Of a stretch of DNA of 64,000 bases, positions 52,925-61,125 are shown one piece after another. Made by a program: the position numbers and the translations under genes. This DNA comes from Chloroflexota bacterium (GTDB taxonomy: Bacteria > Chloroflexota > Anaerolineae > Aggregatilineales > Phototrophicaceae). The notes beneath the pieces are model-generated. The model was not told where the DNA came from, made no database searches, and saw only the letters and a list, made by a program, of their open reading frames with translations. Where the stretch lies: the NCBI GenBank assembly GCA_020161935.1, contig JAIUNI010000008.1, positions 1-64,000 of the forward strand. The letters are read 5' to 3'. The first letter of the stretch is position 1. Each line of letters begins with the position of its first letter.

Positions 52925-52946
52925 TTTAGTTAGCCGACTAATAAAA
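52925..52946 (+). promoter_or_regulatory. MarR-type operator 2
   Basis: TTTAGTTAG-CCGA-CTAATAAAA, 79 bases after operator 1 with a right half that differs at two positions, and 26 bases before the ATG of the nitroreductase. Left half identical to operator 1. Confidence 0.65.
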
Positions 52947-52972
52947 AGCCCAGAAATAAAGGAGAGTACGTC

Positions 52973-53401
52973 ATGATCGTCAATTGGTTGTTCAAACAGA
53001 TGATGCGATTTCAGGTGTTCATGTACCGGCGCAGCGGTGGCAAGCGGATGGGGTCGCTTCGGGGAATGCCCCTCCTTCTGTTAACGACCACTGGACGCAA
53101 AACGGGTAAACAGCGCGTCACACCGGTGATGTATATCCGCGACGGCGAGAATTATGTGGTGACCGCCTCAAACGCGGGTCGCCAACAAGATCCGGCGTGG
53201 TTTGTGAACCTGAAGGCTAATCCGCAAACAACGATTGAGGTTGGTGAGCAGACTCTCAACGCGGCAGCACATCAAGCAAGTGCGGAGGAAAAAAACCGGT
53301 TGTGGCCGGAACTCGTCAGGCAAGCGCCGTTTTTTGCCGACTACCAGAAAAATACGGCGCGTGACATTCCGATGGTCATCCTTCAGCCGACGAACCGGTA
53401 A
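52973..53401 (+). CDS. DDN-type nitroreductase (deazaflavin-dependent family)
   Basis: 142 residues of the split-barrel nitroreductase/DUF385 family (LRGMPLLLLTTTGRKTGKQRVTPVMYI, DPAWFVNLKANPQTTIEV). Members bind F420 or flavin and reduce nitro or quinone compounds. The ATG follows AAAGGAG. Downstream of MarR and two operators, so probably an inducible detoxification enzyme. Confidence 0.9.
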   Translation: MIVNWLFKQMMRFQVFMYRRSGGKRMGSLRGMPLLLLTTTGRKTGKQRVTPVMYIRDGENYVVTASNAGRQQDPAWFVNLKANPQTTIEVGEQTLNAAAHQASAEEKNRLWPELVRQAPFFADYQKNTARDIPMVILQPTNR

Positions 53402-53473
53402 GTAGAACGATCCATGAGTAAAGGGGACGTGCCGGGCATATGCGGCTGTAGATACACGGCAGCGCATGACGGT

Positions 53474-54070
53474 TTAAAAGCTGCCGGTTTGAACTTCACC
53501 TGCGCGTACGTAGTTGGCAATAATGATGCCATTTGGGGAGATTTGGCTTTCGGTCACTTTGAACGCTGCCGGAATCGTGCCATCCGTAAACAACTTCTTC
53601 CCACTGCCGAGCGTCAGCGGATAAATCTTGAGCCAGAACTCATCGACCAGATCATGCTTCATAAGCGTCTGGACGAGGTTCGCGCTGCCGTAAACGTGCA
53701 AATTCGGCCCATCCCCTTGTTTGAGTTCAGCGACTTTCTTCGCAATATCGCCGCTTAAAAACACGGTCGGCTGCCAGTCGGTCGAAGTGCGCGTATTCGA
53801 GGCGACATACTTGGTGGCGGTCGCCGCACCCGGCCAGATGTCCGTATGTTTCGGCCAGTAGGGTTCCCAAATGTCAAAGGTTGTACGCCCTAGCAGCAGA
53901 TCAAACGGCGGGGTCATCTGCTTAGTCATGACTTCCCCAAGTGTGTCATCCGAAATCGGCGCTTGCCACCCGCCATACTTGAAGCCGCCACTGGTATCTT
54001 CCTGCGGGCCGCCGCCCGCTTGAATGACCCCATCCAGCGACATGAATTCAAGTACAATCACTTTTCTCAT
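53474..54070 (-). CDS. Dihydrofolate reductase-family protein (RibD C-terminal type)
   Basis: 198 residues. KVIVLEFMSLDGVIQAGGGPQED, LLGRTTFDIWEPYWP, NLHVYGSANLVQTLMKHDLVDEFWLKIYP and LGSGKKLF are typical of RibD-C/DHFR-like reductases (YyaP/YwjB-like). It binds NADPH and has an unknown substrate; not the housekeeping DHFR. Convergent with the nitroreductase. Confidence 0.92.
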   Translation of the reverse strand: MRKVIVLEFMSLDGVIQAGGGPQEDTSGGFKYGGWQAPISDDTLGEVMTKQMTPPFDLLLGRTTFDIWEPYWPKHTDIWPGAATATKYVASNTRTSTDWQPTVFLSGDIAKKVAELKQGDGPNLHVYGSANLVQTLMKHDLVDEFWLKIYPLTLGSGKKLFTDGTIPAAFKVTESQISPNGIIIANYVRAGEVQTGSF

Positions 54071-54166
54071 GGTTGGCCTCTTTTATGTGTAGAAAATCCA
54101 GCTTAAAGATAGCACATATGTTCAACAAGTACAACTTGGTACAGTTCCAACATCGTTTACGGAATC

Positions 54167-54199
54167 AAAAAAGGCGTGCCGATGTCGCACGCCTTTTTT
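54167..54199. terminator. Terminator of the 40-residue peptide gene
   Basis: Perfect 13-bp stem AAAAAAGGCGTGC / GCACGCCTTTTTT, loop CGATGTC, 13 bases after the stop. T-run on both strands, so it also works for convergent reads. Confidence 0.92.
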
Positions 54200-54212
54200 A
54201 GCTGCCCGGCCA

Positions 54213-54335
54213 TTAACGGCTGACGCTGTGCTGGCCTTCGTATTCGTTGACCTTCGCCGCCGCCGGAGCGACGGTGACGACCAAGACGGTCACGACCAAC
54301 AGCGCGAGGACGAACAGGTTACGGAGCTTCTTCAT
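54213..54335 (-). CDS. 40-residue secreted peptide
   Basis: ATG at 54335 (GAAAGG upstream), stop TAA at 54213. The peptide is MKKLRNLF followed by a hydrophobic VLALLVVTVLVVTVAPAAA core, a clean signal sequence with an Ala-rich cleavage region, and a short hydrophilic tail KVNEYEGQHSVSR. So about 13-16 residues would be released. Its own terminator is 13 bases downstream and no other gene shares the transcript. It is far too short for normal gene callers. Whether it is a signal, a toxin or a regulatory leader is unknown. Confidence 0.75.
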   Translation of the reverse strand: MKKLRNLFVLALLVVTVLVVTVAPAAAKVNEYEGQHSVSR

Positions 54336-54508
54336 TTCTGATTGCCTTTCAACATGAACGATTAACTGGTCTCAGGTTACGACAAGTCAGCCGCGTCATC
54401 ATCCGTATCCAGTTGGATTTTAGGCTGTGCAATTGGCGGATACGGGATCGGTAGAAAGGCTTAGAGCAGTTCTTTAACAACACTTCAGGAAATAAGGCGC
54501 GCAAACCC
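54336..54508 (-). other. Leader region of the peptide gene
   Basis: Contains inverted repeat CCGTATCC (54403-54410) and GGATACGG (54438-54445) with a 27-base loop, about 70-110 bases before the peptide ATG. Possible operator or leader structure. No -10/-35 pair is convincing. Confidence 0.4.
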
Positions 54509-55060
54509 TTACACCCGCAGCACACCACGGAAGCCCCGCGCGGCGTAGTAGGACTCCGCGCCGTTGTGGTAGACGAACACGGTGTTGTAGCGGCGGTCGG
54601 CGAAGATCGACCCACCAAGTTTGCGAATGTCCTCCGGCGTTTGAATCCAACTTGAGGTTTTCAGGTCGAACTCGCCCAGCTTTTGCAACGCGCGGTAGTC
54701 GGCTTCGGTCAACAGTTCAATGCCCATCTCCGTCGCCATGTTGACCGCACTATTCTTGGGCTTATGTTCTTTGCGGGCATTCAGCGCGGCATGGTCGTAG
54801 CAAAAACTCCGGCGACCAACCGGACTTTCCGCCGAGCAATCGTAAAAGAGGTACTCGTCGGTCTTTTTGTCATAGCCGACGACATCCGGTTCGCCGCCCG
54901 TGTTTTCCATCTCGTTGAGCGACCAGAGTTTTGTAGGGTTTGCTTCCAGTTTTGCCCGTACCTTCGCCCATTTGATGCCGGGGTGGCGGGTCATATTTTT
55001 CTCGAACCGGATTTCCAAGAGTCCGAGCAAGGCTTCCTGTTGGTCGGCTGGCAGATTCAT
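54509..55060 (-). CDS. DUF4256 protein
   Basis: 183 residues of uncharacterised family DUF4256 (GLLEIRFEKNMTRHPGIKW, MENTGGEPDVVGYDKKTDEY, DCSAESPVGRRSFCYDHAAL, GGSIFADRRYNTVFVYHNGA). Cytoplasmic. ATG with GAAAGG. No function known for the family. It sits 53 bases downstream of the amidohydrolase and may be in its transcript. Confidence 0.9.
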   Translation of the reverse strand: MNLPADQQEALLGLLEIRFEKNMTRHPGIKWAKVRAKLEANPTKLWSLNEMENTGGEPDVVGYDKKTDEYLFYDCSAESPVGRRSFCYDHAALNARKEHKPKNSAVNMATEMGIELLTEADYRALQKLGEFDLKTSSWIQTPEDIRKLGGSIFADRRYNTVFVYHNGAESYYAARGFRGVLRV

Positions 55061-55113
55061 AATGGCTACCTTTCGCTAGAGCTAACCTATTCACCTTATC
55101 AGATCAAACTTAC

Positions 55114-56700
55114 CTACCCCTCCCACACCAGCCTGCCACCGACGTAGGTTTGCTGAACGCGAACGGAGAGCAAATCCGCAGCGGGTGTGGTAAGCGGGTC
55201 GGCGCTCAGAACAGCGAGGTCTGCCCACTTGCCGGGAGTCAGGCTGCCGCGATTGTCCGCGTCGCCGCTGGCAATCGCCCCGCCCATCGTATAGCCGTAA
55301 AGCGCTTCTTCGGCGGTAATGGCCTGATCGAGCGCAATCGGTTCGCCGTTGGGGTCGCGGCGGTCGATGGCGGCCTTCATGCCGAGGATCGGGTTGTCGT
55401 CCGGCACAACCGGCGCATCCGAACTGAGCGCGACCGTCAGCCCTGCATCCAGCATCGAACGAATGGGGTAACAGTGGTCGAGGTAGTCATCCGGCAAATA
55501 GCGGCGGAAGCTGGTGCCAAGCGCGGCGAGAAACACGGTTTGCGGCGCGATGATAATGCCCAGCTTGGCGCAGCGCGCGTAATGGTCGGGGTTGGGCAGG
55601 CCAAGATGCTCGATGCGGTGGCGCAGGTCAGGGCGCGGCAGGCGGCGGTGGCATTCCTCGTAGGCGCTCAACACCTGCTCAATCGCCACATCACCGATGG
55701 CGTGGGTGCCGATGCGGAAGCCCGCGCGGTGCGCCTCGAACATCAACTCGGTCAGTTCAGCGAGATCGAAGCGCAGTACACCCGTCTCGTTGGTCACTTT
55801 ATAAGGGCGGCTGACGGCAGCGGTCGCACCACTCAGACCGCCATCGGCGAAGAACTTGACGGTATCAATCCGCAGCCAATCGCTGACAAAGTGTTCTGGC
55901 AGGGGCAGCGTTTCCGTACCACCATCGGGACGGCGAATGGGCAAACCATTGACGCGCACAGCAAGCTCACCCGCCGCTTCTAACTGGCGGTAGACGCGCA
56001 GATGCAAAGGGGTGAGCAGCGGGTCGGTGGCGCTGGTGATGCCGAGACTGAGTTGGTGCTGGTTGGCGGCTTTGATCGCCTCCGCCATTTCGGCATCAGT
56101 CGGGTCGGGGATGACGCGGGTGATGAGACCCATCGCCGTTTCTTGCAGCAGGCCGGTCGCGTCGCCGTTCAGATCGCGGACGATCACACCACCGGGGGGA
56201 TTAGGTGTGTCGCGGGTGATGCCCGCCAGTTGCAGCGCGAGGGTGTTGGCGACGATCATATGCCCGCAGGTGCGCGTCAGGGCAATCGGATGGTCAAGGC
56301 TCGCGCCGTCCATATCGTGGCGGGTGGGGTGGCGGCGTTCGGGTAGGTCGGCCTCGTTGTAACCGCGCCCGACGATCCACGTTCCCGCCGGCCAAATCTC
56401 GGCTTTGTCGCGGAAGCGCTCGATGATATTTTCGATGTCCGGCGCAACGAATTTGTTGGCGACCACCTGCCGCGTCAGCAGCAACCCCATCTTCCAGATG
56501 TGAACGTGGGCATCATTGAAACCGGGGATCAGCGTGCGCCCCGCGAGGTCGATGCGCTGCGTTCCGACGGCAGCGGCGGCTTCGGCATCCGCCAGCTTAC
56601 CGGCGAAAAGGATGCGCCCGTCATCGCCGACGAGCAAGGTTTCAACGCGCGGTTGATTTGCGTCGATAGTATGGATAATGCCGTTATGAAAGAGGAGCAT
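55114..56700 (-). CDS. Amidohydrolase family protein (YtcJ-like)
   Basis: 528 residues, metal-dependent hydrolase. HxH in GFNDAHVHIW, metal/bridge Lys in KFFADGGLSGATA, His in GTHAIGDVAIEQVL, His in RHRIEHLGLPNPD and the final Asp in ALSSDAPVVPDDNP. A TIM barrel with a small beta-sandwich made of both ends. YtcJ-type members are of unclear substrate. ATG with TGAGGT. Confidence 0.93.
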   Translation of the reverse strand: MLLFHNGIIHTIDANQPRVETLLVGDDGRILFAGKLADAEAAAAVGTQRIDLAGRTLIPGFNDAHVHIWKMGLLLTRQVVANKFVAPDIENIIERFRDKAEIWPAGTWIVGRGYNEADLPERRHPTRHDMDGASLDHPIALTRTCGHMIVANTLALQLAGITRDTPNPPGGVIVRDLNGDATGLLQETAMGLITRVIPDPTDAEMAEAIKAANQHQLSLGITSATDPLLTPLHLRVYRQLEAAGELAVRVNGLPIRRPDGGTETLPLPEHFVSDWLRIDTVKFFADGGLSGATAAVSRPYKVTNETGVLRFDLAELTELMFEAHRAGFRIGTHAIGDVAIEQVLSAYEECHRRLPRPDLRHRIEHLGLPNPDHYARCAKLGIIIAPQTVFLAALGTSFRRYLPDDYLDHCYPIRSMLDAGLTVALSSDAPVVPDDNPILGMKAAIDRRDPNGEPIALDQAITAEEALYGYTMGGAIASGDADNRGSLTPGKWADLAVLSADPLTTPAADLLSVRVQQTYVGGRLVWEG

Positions 56701-56822
56701 GGTTGACCTCAGGAATTGAGTAAAAAGTGACAGTCCTCATCGGGCTATTCCTTCTCGTTGATTTTTCTCGCTAAGATTATAGCCAGCTTATCCGGTTGCC
56801 GCCGCACCGAACGGATTCCACC

Positions 56823-57290
56823 ATGCCCGCCTTCACCGTCACCCCTGCCCAATCGAGAGACTATAACCGCATCCTCAATTTGATCCAGCACGTCACGCTG
56901 CTAACCGAGGGCATCCTCGCGGCGGGAACCCGCTATTGGGTCGTGGAAACCGCAAGCGGCGAACTGGCAGCCTGCGCGGGATTGGAGTTCGGCAGCGATG
57001 CGGTGCTGTTCCGCAGCTTGGCGGTTTACGAAGCCTATCGTGGGGATGGGTTAGCGCGGCGGTTGATCGACCACGCGCTGAACGAGGCACAGGCGGAAGG
57101 CTACCATCACGCCTACTGCTTCAGCACACGCGCGGCGGATTACTTCTCACGCCTCGGCTTCCGCGAAGTGCCGGTCGCTCAACTCGCCGCTGCCCTGCCG
57201 GACGCGCCACAGGTCAAGCACTTCGCCATGATTGGCAAGCTGGCGGGCGAACGCGCGTGGTGGAAGGCACTGACTCAAGAAACCAATTGA
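56823..57290 (+). CDS. GNAT N-acetyltransferase (ArsN2-like)
   Basis: 155 residues from ATG 56823 (a TTG at 56796 has no support). Acetyl-CoA segment AVLFRSLAVYEAYRGDGLARRLIDHAL, then YCFSTRAADYFSRLGFREVPV. The short form with LFRSLAV and the TRAADYFSRLGF ending resembles ArsN2/arsenic-associated acetyltransferases, but no arsenic genes are near, so the substrate is open. Confidence 0.85.
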   Translation: MPAFTVTPAQSRDYNRILNLIQHVTLLTEGILAAGTRYWVVETASGELAACAGLEFGSDAVLFRSLAVYEAYRGDGLARRLIDHALNEAQAEGYHHAYCFSTRAADYFSRLGFREVPVAQLAAALPDAPQVKHFAMIGKLAGERAWWKALTQETN

Positions 57291-57317
57291 GAAGGTTTGA
57301 TAATACCGGACAGCCTG

Positions 57318-57378
57318 TCTGCTGTCCCTACGAAGATAGCATCTCGACTTGTGTAGGGACGCGAGACAGTGCGTCCGT
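57318..57378. repeat. Dispersed GTAGGGAC repeats
   Basis: TGTCCCTACGAAGATAGCATCTCG and, inverted, TGTAGGGACGCGAGACAG. Matching elements lie at 25543-25628. Confidence 0.5.
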
Positions 57379-57411
57379 TTACACAAAAGTCAGCTTCCTA
57401 ACCAACCAAAC

Positions 57412-57440
57412 AAAAAAGGATACGGTTTGTCACCATATCC
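57412..57440 (-). terminator. Terminator of the nitrilase-like gene
   Basis: GGATACGGT / ACCATATCC stem (one C-A mismatch) with T-run on the minus strand. A short TCTGTGCCTCTGTGTCATTG repeat follows on the plus strand. Confidence 0.7.
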
Positions 57441-57494
57441 TCTCTGTGCCTCTGTGTCATTGAGCCTTTGTGTTAAAAAGCTCGGCTTTATGGG

Positions 57495-58280
57495 TTACGT
57501 GTAAAACTCAGGGCGGCGGTCGGCGAGAACCGTCATCTTGTTCCGCACTTCGTCCACAAGATCGAGTTCGATCTCGGCGGTCAGGAGCTGCGGGGTTTCG
57601 CCGCCTTCCACCACGATCTTGCCCCACGGGTCAACAATCATCGAATGCCCACCGAACGTCGTATCACCCGTCAAACCGGCTGCGTTGCAGGTCACCATAT
57701 AGCACTGGTTCTCGATGGCACGTGCCACCACCAGCGCCCGCCAGTGTTCGACGCGGGCAATCGGCCACTCGGCGGGGACGACGATGACCTTCGCGCCGTC
57801 AACCGCGTACTTGCGGAACAATTCAGGGAAGCGGATGTCGTAGCAAATCGCCATCGCCGTATTGCCCCACGGTAGGTCGAGCGACAGGCGCGACGACCCC
57901 GGTTGCAGCCACTTGTCCTCGTCCATCAGGCCGAACAGGTGGATTTTCCGGTAGATGCCGAGCATACGCCCGTTGGGAGCGAAGAAGGCCGCGCTGTTCG
58001 AGACTTCCAACCCGCGCTTTTCCAACACCGAACCCACGAGGCTGATCTTGTTCTGCGCCGCTGCCGCGCTCATCTCGTTAAACACGCCGGAGTTCAACGT
58101 ACTGGAGAGTTCCTTTGCCTGATCCCACGCGCAGCCGGTCGAAAACAGTTCGGGGAACAGCACTAGATGCGAGCCACGCCGCGCGGCTTCGGCTGTCCAC
58201 TTTTCCATCTGCGCGATATTTTTACGGGCATCGCCTAGCGCGATATTCATCTGCGCCAGACTAATGACTAATTTGGGCAT
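57495..58280 (-). CDS. Nitrilase-superfamily carbon-nitrogen hydrolase
   Basis: 261 residues. Glu-Lys-Cys triad visible: Glu in LFPELFSTGC, Lys in YRKIHLFG, Cys in AMAICYDIRFPEL. Size and the IENQCYMVTCNAAG stretch place it in the omega-amidase/amidase-like branch rather than true nitrilases. Cytoplasmic; cleaves an amide of unknown identity. ATG with GAGGTTTTC. Confidence 0.93.
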   Translation of the reverse strand: MPKLVISLAQMNIALGDARKNIAQMEKWTAEAARRGSHLVLFPELFSTGCAWDQAKELSSTLNSGVFNEMSAAAAQNKISLVGSVLEKRGLEVSNSAAFFAPNGRMLGIYRKIHLFGLMDEDKWLQPGSSRLSLDLPWGNTAMAICYDIRFPELFRKYAVDGAKVIVVPAEWPIARVEHWRALVVARAIENQCYMVTCNAAGLTGDTTFGGHSMIVDPWGKIVVEGGETPQLLTAEIELDLVDEVRNKMTVLADRRPEFYT

Positions 58281-58362
58281 TATGAAAACCTCATGTCACA
58301 AACTTGTTATTCTCTACTGACTTTAACACGGCTTGGCGCGTTATGTCTACCAGCCAAGCGCT

Positions 58363-58917
58363 CTACTTAGGCACGTTCACGGGCAAACCACTGGCAAACT
58401 GTTCCCATATCGCGACCACGCTGCTGATGGTTTCAACTTCGTTGAGGCTGGTGGTATCCAGCTCATGCACGCCCTCCACCTTCCGCACCGCCCACTCGCG
58501 CTTGAGATGCCCGATTGCCAGCGAGCGTTCGCTGGGGTTATGGTAACGCCCACCCAGCGAGAGATGCAGCCGCCGCAGCACCATGTCGAGGGTGACCACC
58601 AAGCAGACCATCACGCCGGTTTCGAGCAGGCGGGGCGCGGTTTCCGTCCGCAGCAGGGTTTGCCCGCTGACGCGGATGACCGCGCCGCGATAAAGCATCA
58701 CATCCTGCATCACATCCGCTTCCAACATTTTGAGGCGCGTTTCGCCAAACCGCGCTTGCATATCCTCCACGTCCATATCACCGCGCGACTCCAGCAGCGT
58801 ATCGACGTTGACATAGCGCATCTTAAGGCGGTCGGCGACCTGCTGCCCGATCAGCGGTTGACCGGGGCCAGTATAGCCTGTGAGGATAAGGTTACGATCA
58901 GGATAGGAAAATTGCAT
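58363..58917 (-). CDS. Shikimate-kinase-like protein with degenerate P-loop
   Basis: 184 residues with the shikimate kinase layout: P-loop position LILTGYTGPGQPLIGQQVAD (14-21 read GYTGPGQP, so the catalytic Lys is Gln20 and the Ser/Thr is Pro21), VDTLLESRGDMDVEDM, and FGETRLKMLEADVM as the LID-like part. A functional kinase has GKS/GKT. Probably non-catalytic or repurposed. Third gene of a HAD-HicB-kinase operon; 31 bases after the HicB gene. Shikimate kinase proper must be elsewhere. Confidence 0.8.
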   Translation of the reverse strand: MQFSYPDRNLILTGYTGPGQPLIGQQVADRLKMRYVNVDTLLESRGDMDVEDMQARFGETRLKMLEADVMQDVMLYRGAVIRVSGQTLLRTETAPRLLETGVMVCLVVTLDMVLRRLHLSLGGRYHNPSERSLAIGHLKREWAVRKVEGVHELDTTSLNEVETISSVVAIWEQFASGLPVNVPK

Positions 58918-58948
58918 GTGTAATTAGAAAGGATAACTAGGATATGAC

Positions 58949-59167
58949 TCAGGCAACCTGATAAATTGCGGGTTTATAACGCGGCTCAGGAATGGGCTGC
59001 CCTGCCTCAAGCATGGCTTCAATAATGGCCGCTTTAGCGACAAGTACTTCTTCCAATGCTTCCTGCGGCGTTGCGCCATGTGCTGAACACATCAAAAAAT
59101 CAGGAATATCCGCAATATAGCTGGCATCTTCCTCACTATAAAAAATATTGATGTGATAGTCTCGCAT
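58949..59167 (-). CDS. HicB-like antitoxin-family protein (no HicA)
   Basis: 72 residues of the HicB/DUF1902 fold (INIFYSEEDASYIADIPDFLMCSAHGATPQEALEEV). HicB normally neutralises HicA, an RNase encoded beside it. Neither neighbour is HicA-like: the HAD gene ends seven bases upstream and the kinase-like gene follows. So an orphan, perhaps a regulator. No DNA-binding tail is visible. Confidence 0.85.
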   Translation of the reverse strand: MRDYHINIFYSEEDASYIADIPDFLMCSAHGATPQEALEEVLVAKAAIIEAMLEAGQPIPEPRYKPAIYQVA

Positions 59168-59174
59168 GTTGGTA

Positions 59175-59942
59175 TTAAGCAGCTTGATCGCGCCAACCGG
59201 GGAACCAGTTGTCGAGGATCGGCGGCAGTTCTTCTAAGCTGTTGATCGCCGCGTCCGGCACGATTAGCCCACTGAGCATCTGCGGCATGGGCGACGTGAT
59301 GCGGAAGACCGCTTGCATCCCCACCGCCTGCGCCCCCGCAATATCCGCTACCGGATTATCGCCGACGAAGACCGCTTCTTCCGGCTGCACACCCAGCCGT
59401 TCCAGCGCCAGTTGGAAGATACCGGGATGCGGCTTCAGGACACCCGCATCTGCGGCGGATAAGCGGCAGTCGGGAAAGTATTGCAGCAGTTGGTGTTCTT
59501 CAATCTCAATGTCGCGCAGCGTCATCGGTTGGGCGGCGTTGGTCACAATCGCGGTTTTAATGCCGTGCTGCTTGATGGTCGCCATCACTTCCGGCACTTC
59601 TTTGAACAACTGCGTCCCCGGTACGGCGTGCCAGCCATACGCGCTGAGTAAGCCTTCAGGCGTGAAGCTGCCAAGTGGTGCGCCCTGCGCTTCCACCGCC
59701 TCGACCATCACCCTGCCGATGTGCGGGGCGATCAAACTGGTGCGCCCCAAGCGCCACGACTCGCGGATGCGCGTGTGGAACTCGTCGATAAACGCATCCA
59801 AATCGGGCAGCTTGCTTCCCTGCCCCGCGCAGTAATCAAACACGCCGGTCAGGAACTGGCATTCGAGGGCTTTCCAATCGCCCTGAAAACCGCTCCAGTC
59901 GAGCAGCGTGTCATCCAAATCAAACAAAATCGCTTTCAGCAT
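59175..59942 (-). CDS. HAD-family hydrolase
   Basis: 255 residues from ATG 59942 (a TTG at 59960 would add six residues). DLDDTLLDW motif I, IVTNAAQPMT motif II, Lys (LKPHPGIF) and GDNPVADIAGA motif IV; C1-type cap. Similar to YjjG/haloacid dehalogenase-like nucleotidases. First gene of the three-gene operon with the HicB-like and kinase-like genes. Confidence 0.9.
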   Translation of the reverse strand: MLKAILFDLDDTLLDWSGFQGDWKALECQFLTGVFDYCAGQGSKLPDLDAFIDEFHTRIRESWRLGRTSLIAPHIGRVMVEAVEAQGAPLGSFTPEGLLSAYGWHAVPGTQLFKEVPEVMATIKQHGIKTAIVTNAAQPMTLRDIEIEEHQLLQYFPDCRLSAADAGVLKPHPGIFQLALERLGVQPEEAVFVGDNPVADIAGAQAVGMQAVFRITSPMPQMLSGLIVPDAAINSLEELPPILDNWFPGWRDQAA

Positions 59943-60010
59943 ATCGTCACAAATTTCCAATTCAAACCATTAATATGGGGCGACCTGTCATCGCCCCGCA
60001 GTGTACAAAA

Positions 60011-60970
60011 TTAGGCCGTCGTCGGTTCAGCCGCACGCCATTGCAGCAGCGTCTGTTCCAAGCCGAGCTTGTAGTTCGGGTAGCGCGGTGTCCAGCCCAG
60101 CACCTGCTTGGCCTTGTCATTCTTCAACCGTGCCGAAGTCGTCAACAGCAGCCGCTGCATATCGCTGGTCGCGCGGTTCAGCGCAAACGCCGGTACGCTG
60201 CTGTTGCCGGGGGCGGTCATGCCCTGCGCGGTCGCCAAGTATCCGGCGAAGGTGTTGGCGCTCGTCGGCTCATCATCCACAACGGTGATGATCTCGCCGG
60301 TGGGCTGCTTCTCAGCCGCCAGCACAGCCGCGCTTGCCAAGTCAGCCTCGTAAATCCAGTTGTGGATGTTATGGCTGTCCACCAGGTACGGGCTGCGACC
60401 GCGCCGGATGCCCTCACCCAGCGAGCTAATGGCCGTCGTCTCACCACCGTACACAAACCCCGCCCGCAGGATGCACGACGGAACGCTGCTGGACTTGATC
60501 TGGTGTTCTGCCGCCAAGCCGGGGCGGAACGCGCGGCTGCCGTGACCACCGCCGTCTTCGGTCAGCCATTCGCCGTGCGAGTCGCCATACAGGAAGGCGT
60601 AGCTGGTGTACACGATGAACTTAACACCCGCGTCCTCGGCGGCTTCCGTCAGCGCGACGGCGCTTTGCACCATCTCGCGTTCATTCGCCTCGTAACCATC
60701 CTTCACGGGAAAACTGTTACCCGCCTGTGGCAGCAGGTGAATCACCACGTCAATACTCGACATCTTAAACAGGCTTTTCAGTTCGCCCGCGCGGGTCGGG
60801 TCGGAGTACGCGGGCAGCGCACCATCTTGGCGAGCTTTGGCCGCGCCGTCCGAACCGGTTGTCAGCACCGTCACCTTATGACCGCGTGCCACAGCCTGCC
60901 GCGTGGCTTCACGCGCTGCGCCGGACGCGCCACCCGTGATAAAAATATTCAGTGGAGAATTCGTTTCCAT
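60011..60970 (-). CDS. Atypical SDR/NAD-dependent epimerase family protein
   Basis: 319 residues, Rossmann fold (FITGGASGAAREATRQAVARGHKV; the glycine motif is degenerate, GxxSxxxxxA). A TSYAFLYGD stretch sits at the position of the active-site Tyr, but the YxxxK motif is not seen. C-terminal LGWTPRYPNYKLGLEQTL is typical. Probably binds NAD(P) but may not be an epimerase. ATG start. Confidence 0.8.
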   Translation of the reverse strand: METNSPLNIFITGGASGAAREATRQAVARGHKVTVLTTGSDGAAKARQDGALPAYSDPTRAGELKSLFKMSSIDVVIHLLPQAGNSFPVKDGYEANEREMVQSAVALTEAAEDAGVKFIVYTSYAFLYGDSHGEWLTEDGGGHGSRAFRPGLAAEHQIKSSSVPSCILRAGFVYGGETTAISSLGEGIRRGRSPYLVDSHNIHNWIYEADLASAAVLAAEKQPTGEIITVVDDEPTSANTFAGYLATAQGMTAPGNSSVPAFALNRATSDMQRLLLTTSARLKNDKAKQVLGWTPRYPNYKLGLEQTLLQWRAAEPTTA

Positions 60971-61125
60971 TATGGCTTCTCATCTTCTCTTTTTGGCTGG
61001 TTCAATTCCCCCATTATGCCATTTTATAGACCTCTCAGCAATAAAGAACCCGCCAGATTGGTGCAACCACAGCAGATAAAATTGGGTACAATCAGCATAA
61101 CCTTGAATCATGAAAGTGTAATCCT

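Noticed and set aside
58949..59167. Complete HicAB toxin-antitoxin pair
   Set aside because: No HicA-like gene is found on either side; the neighbours are HAD and kinase-like proteins.
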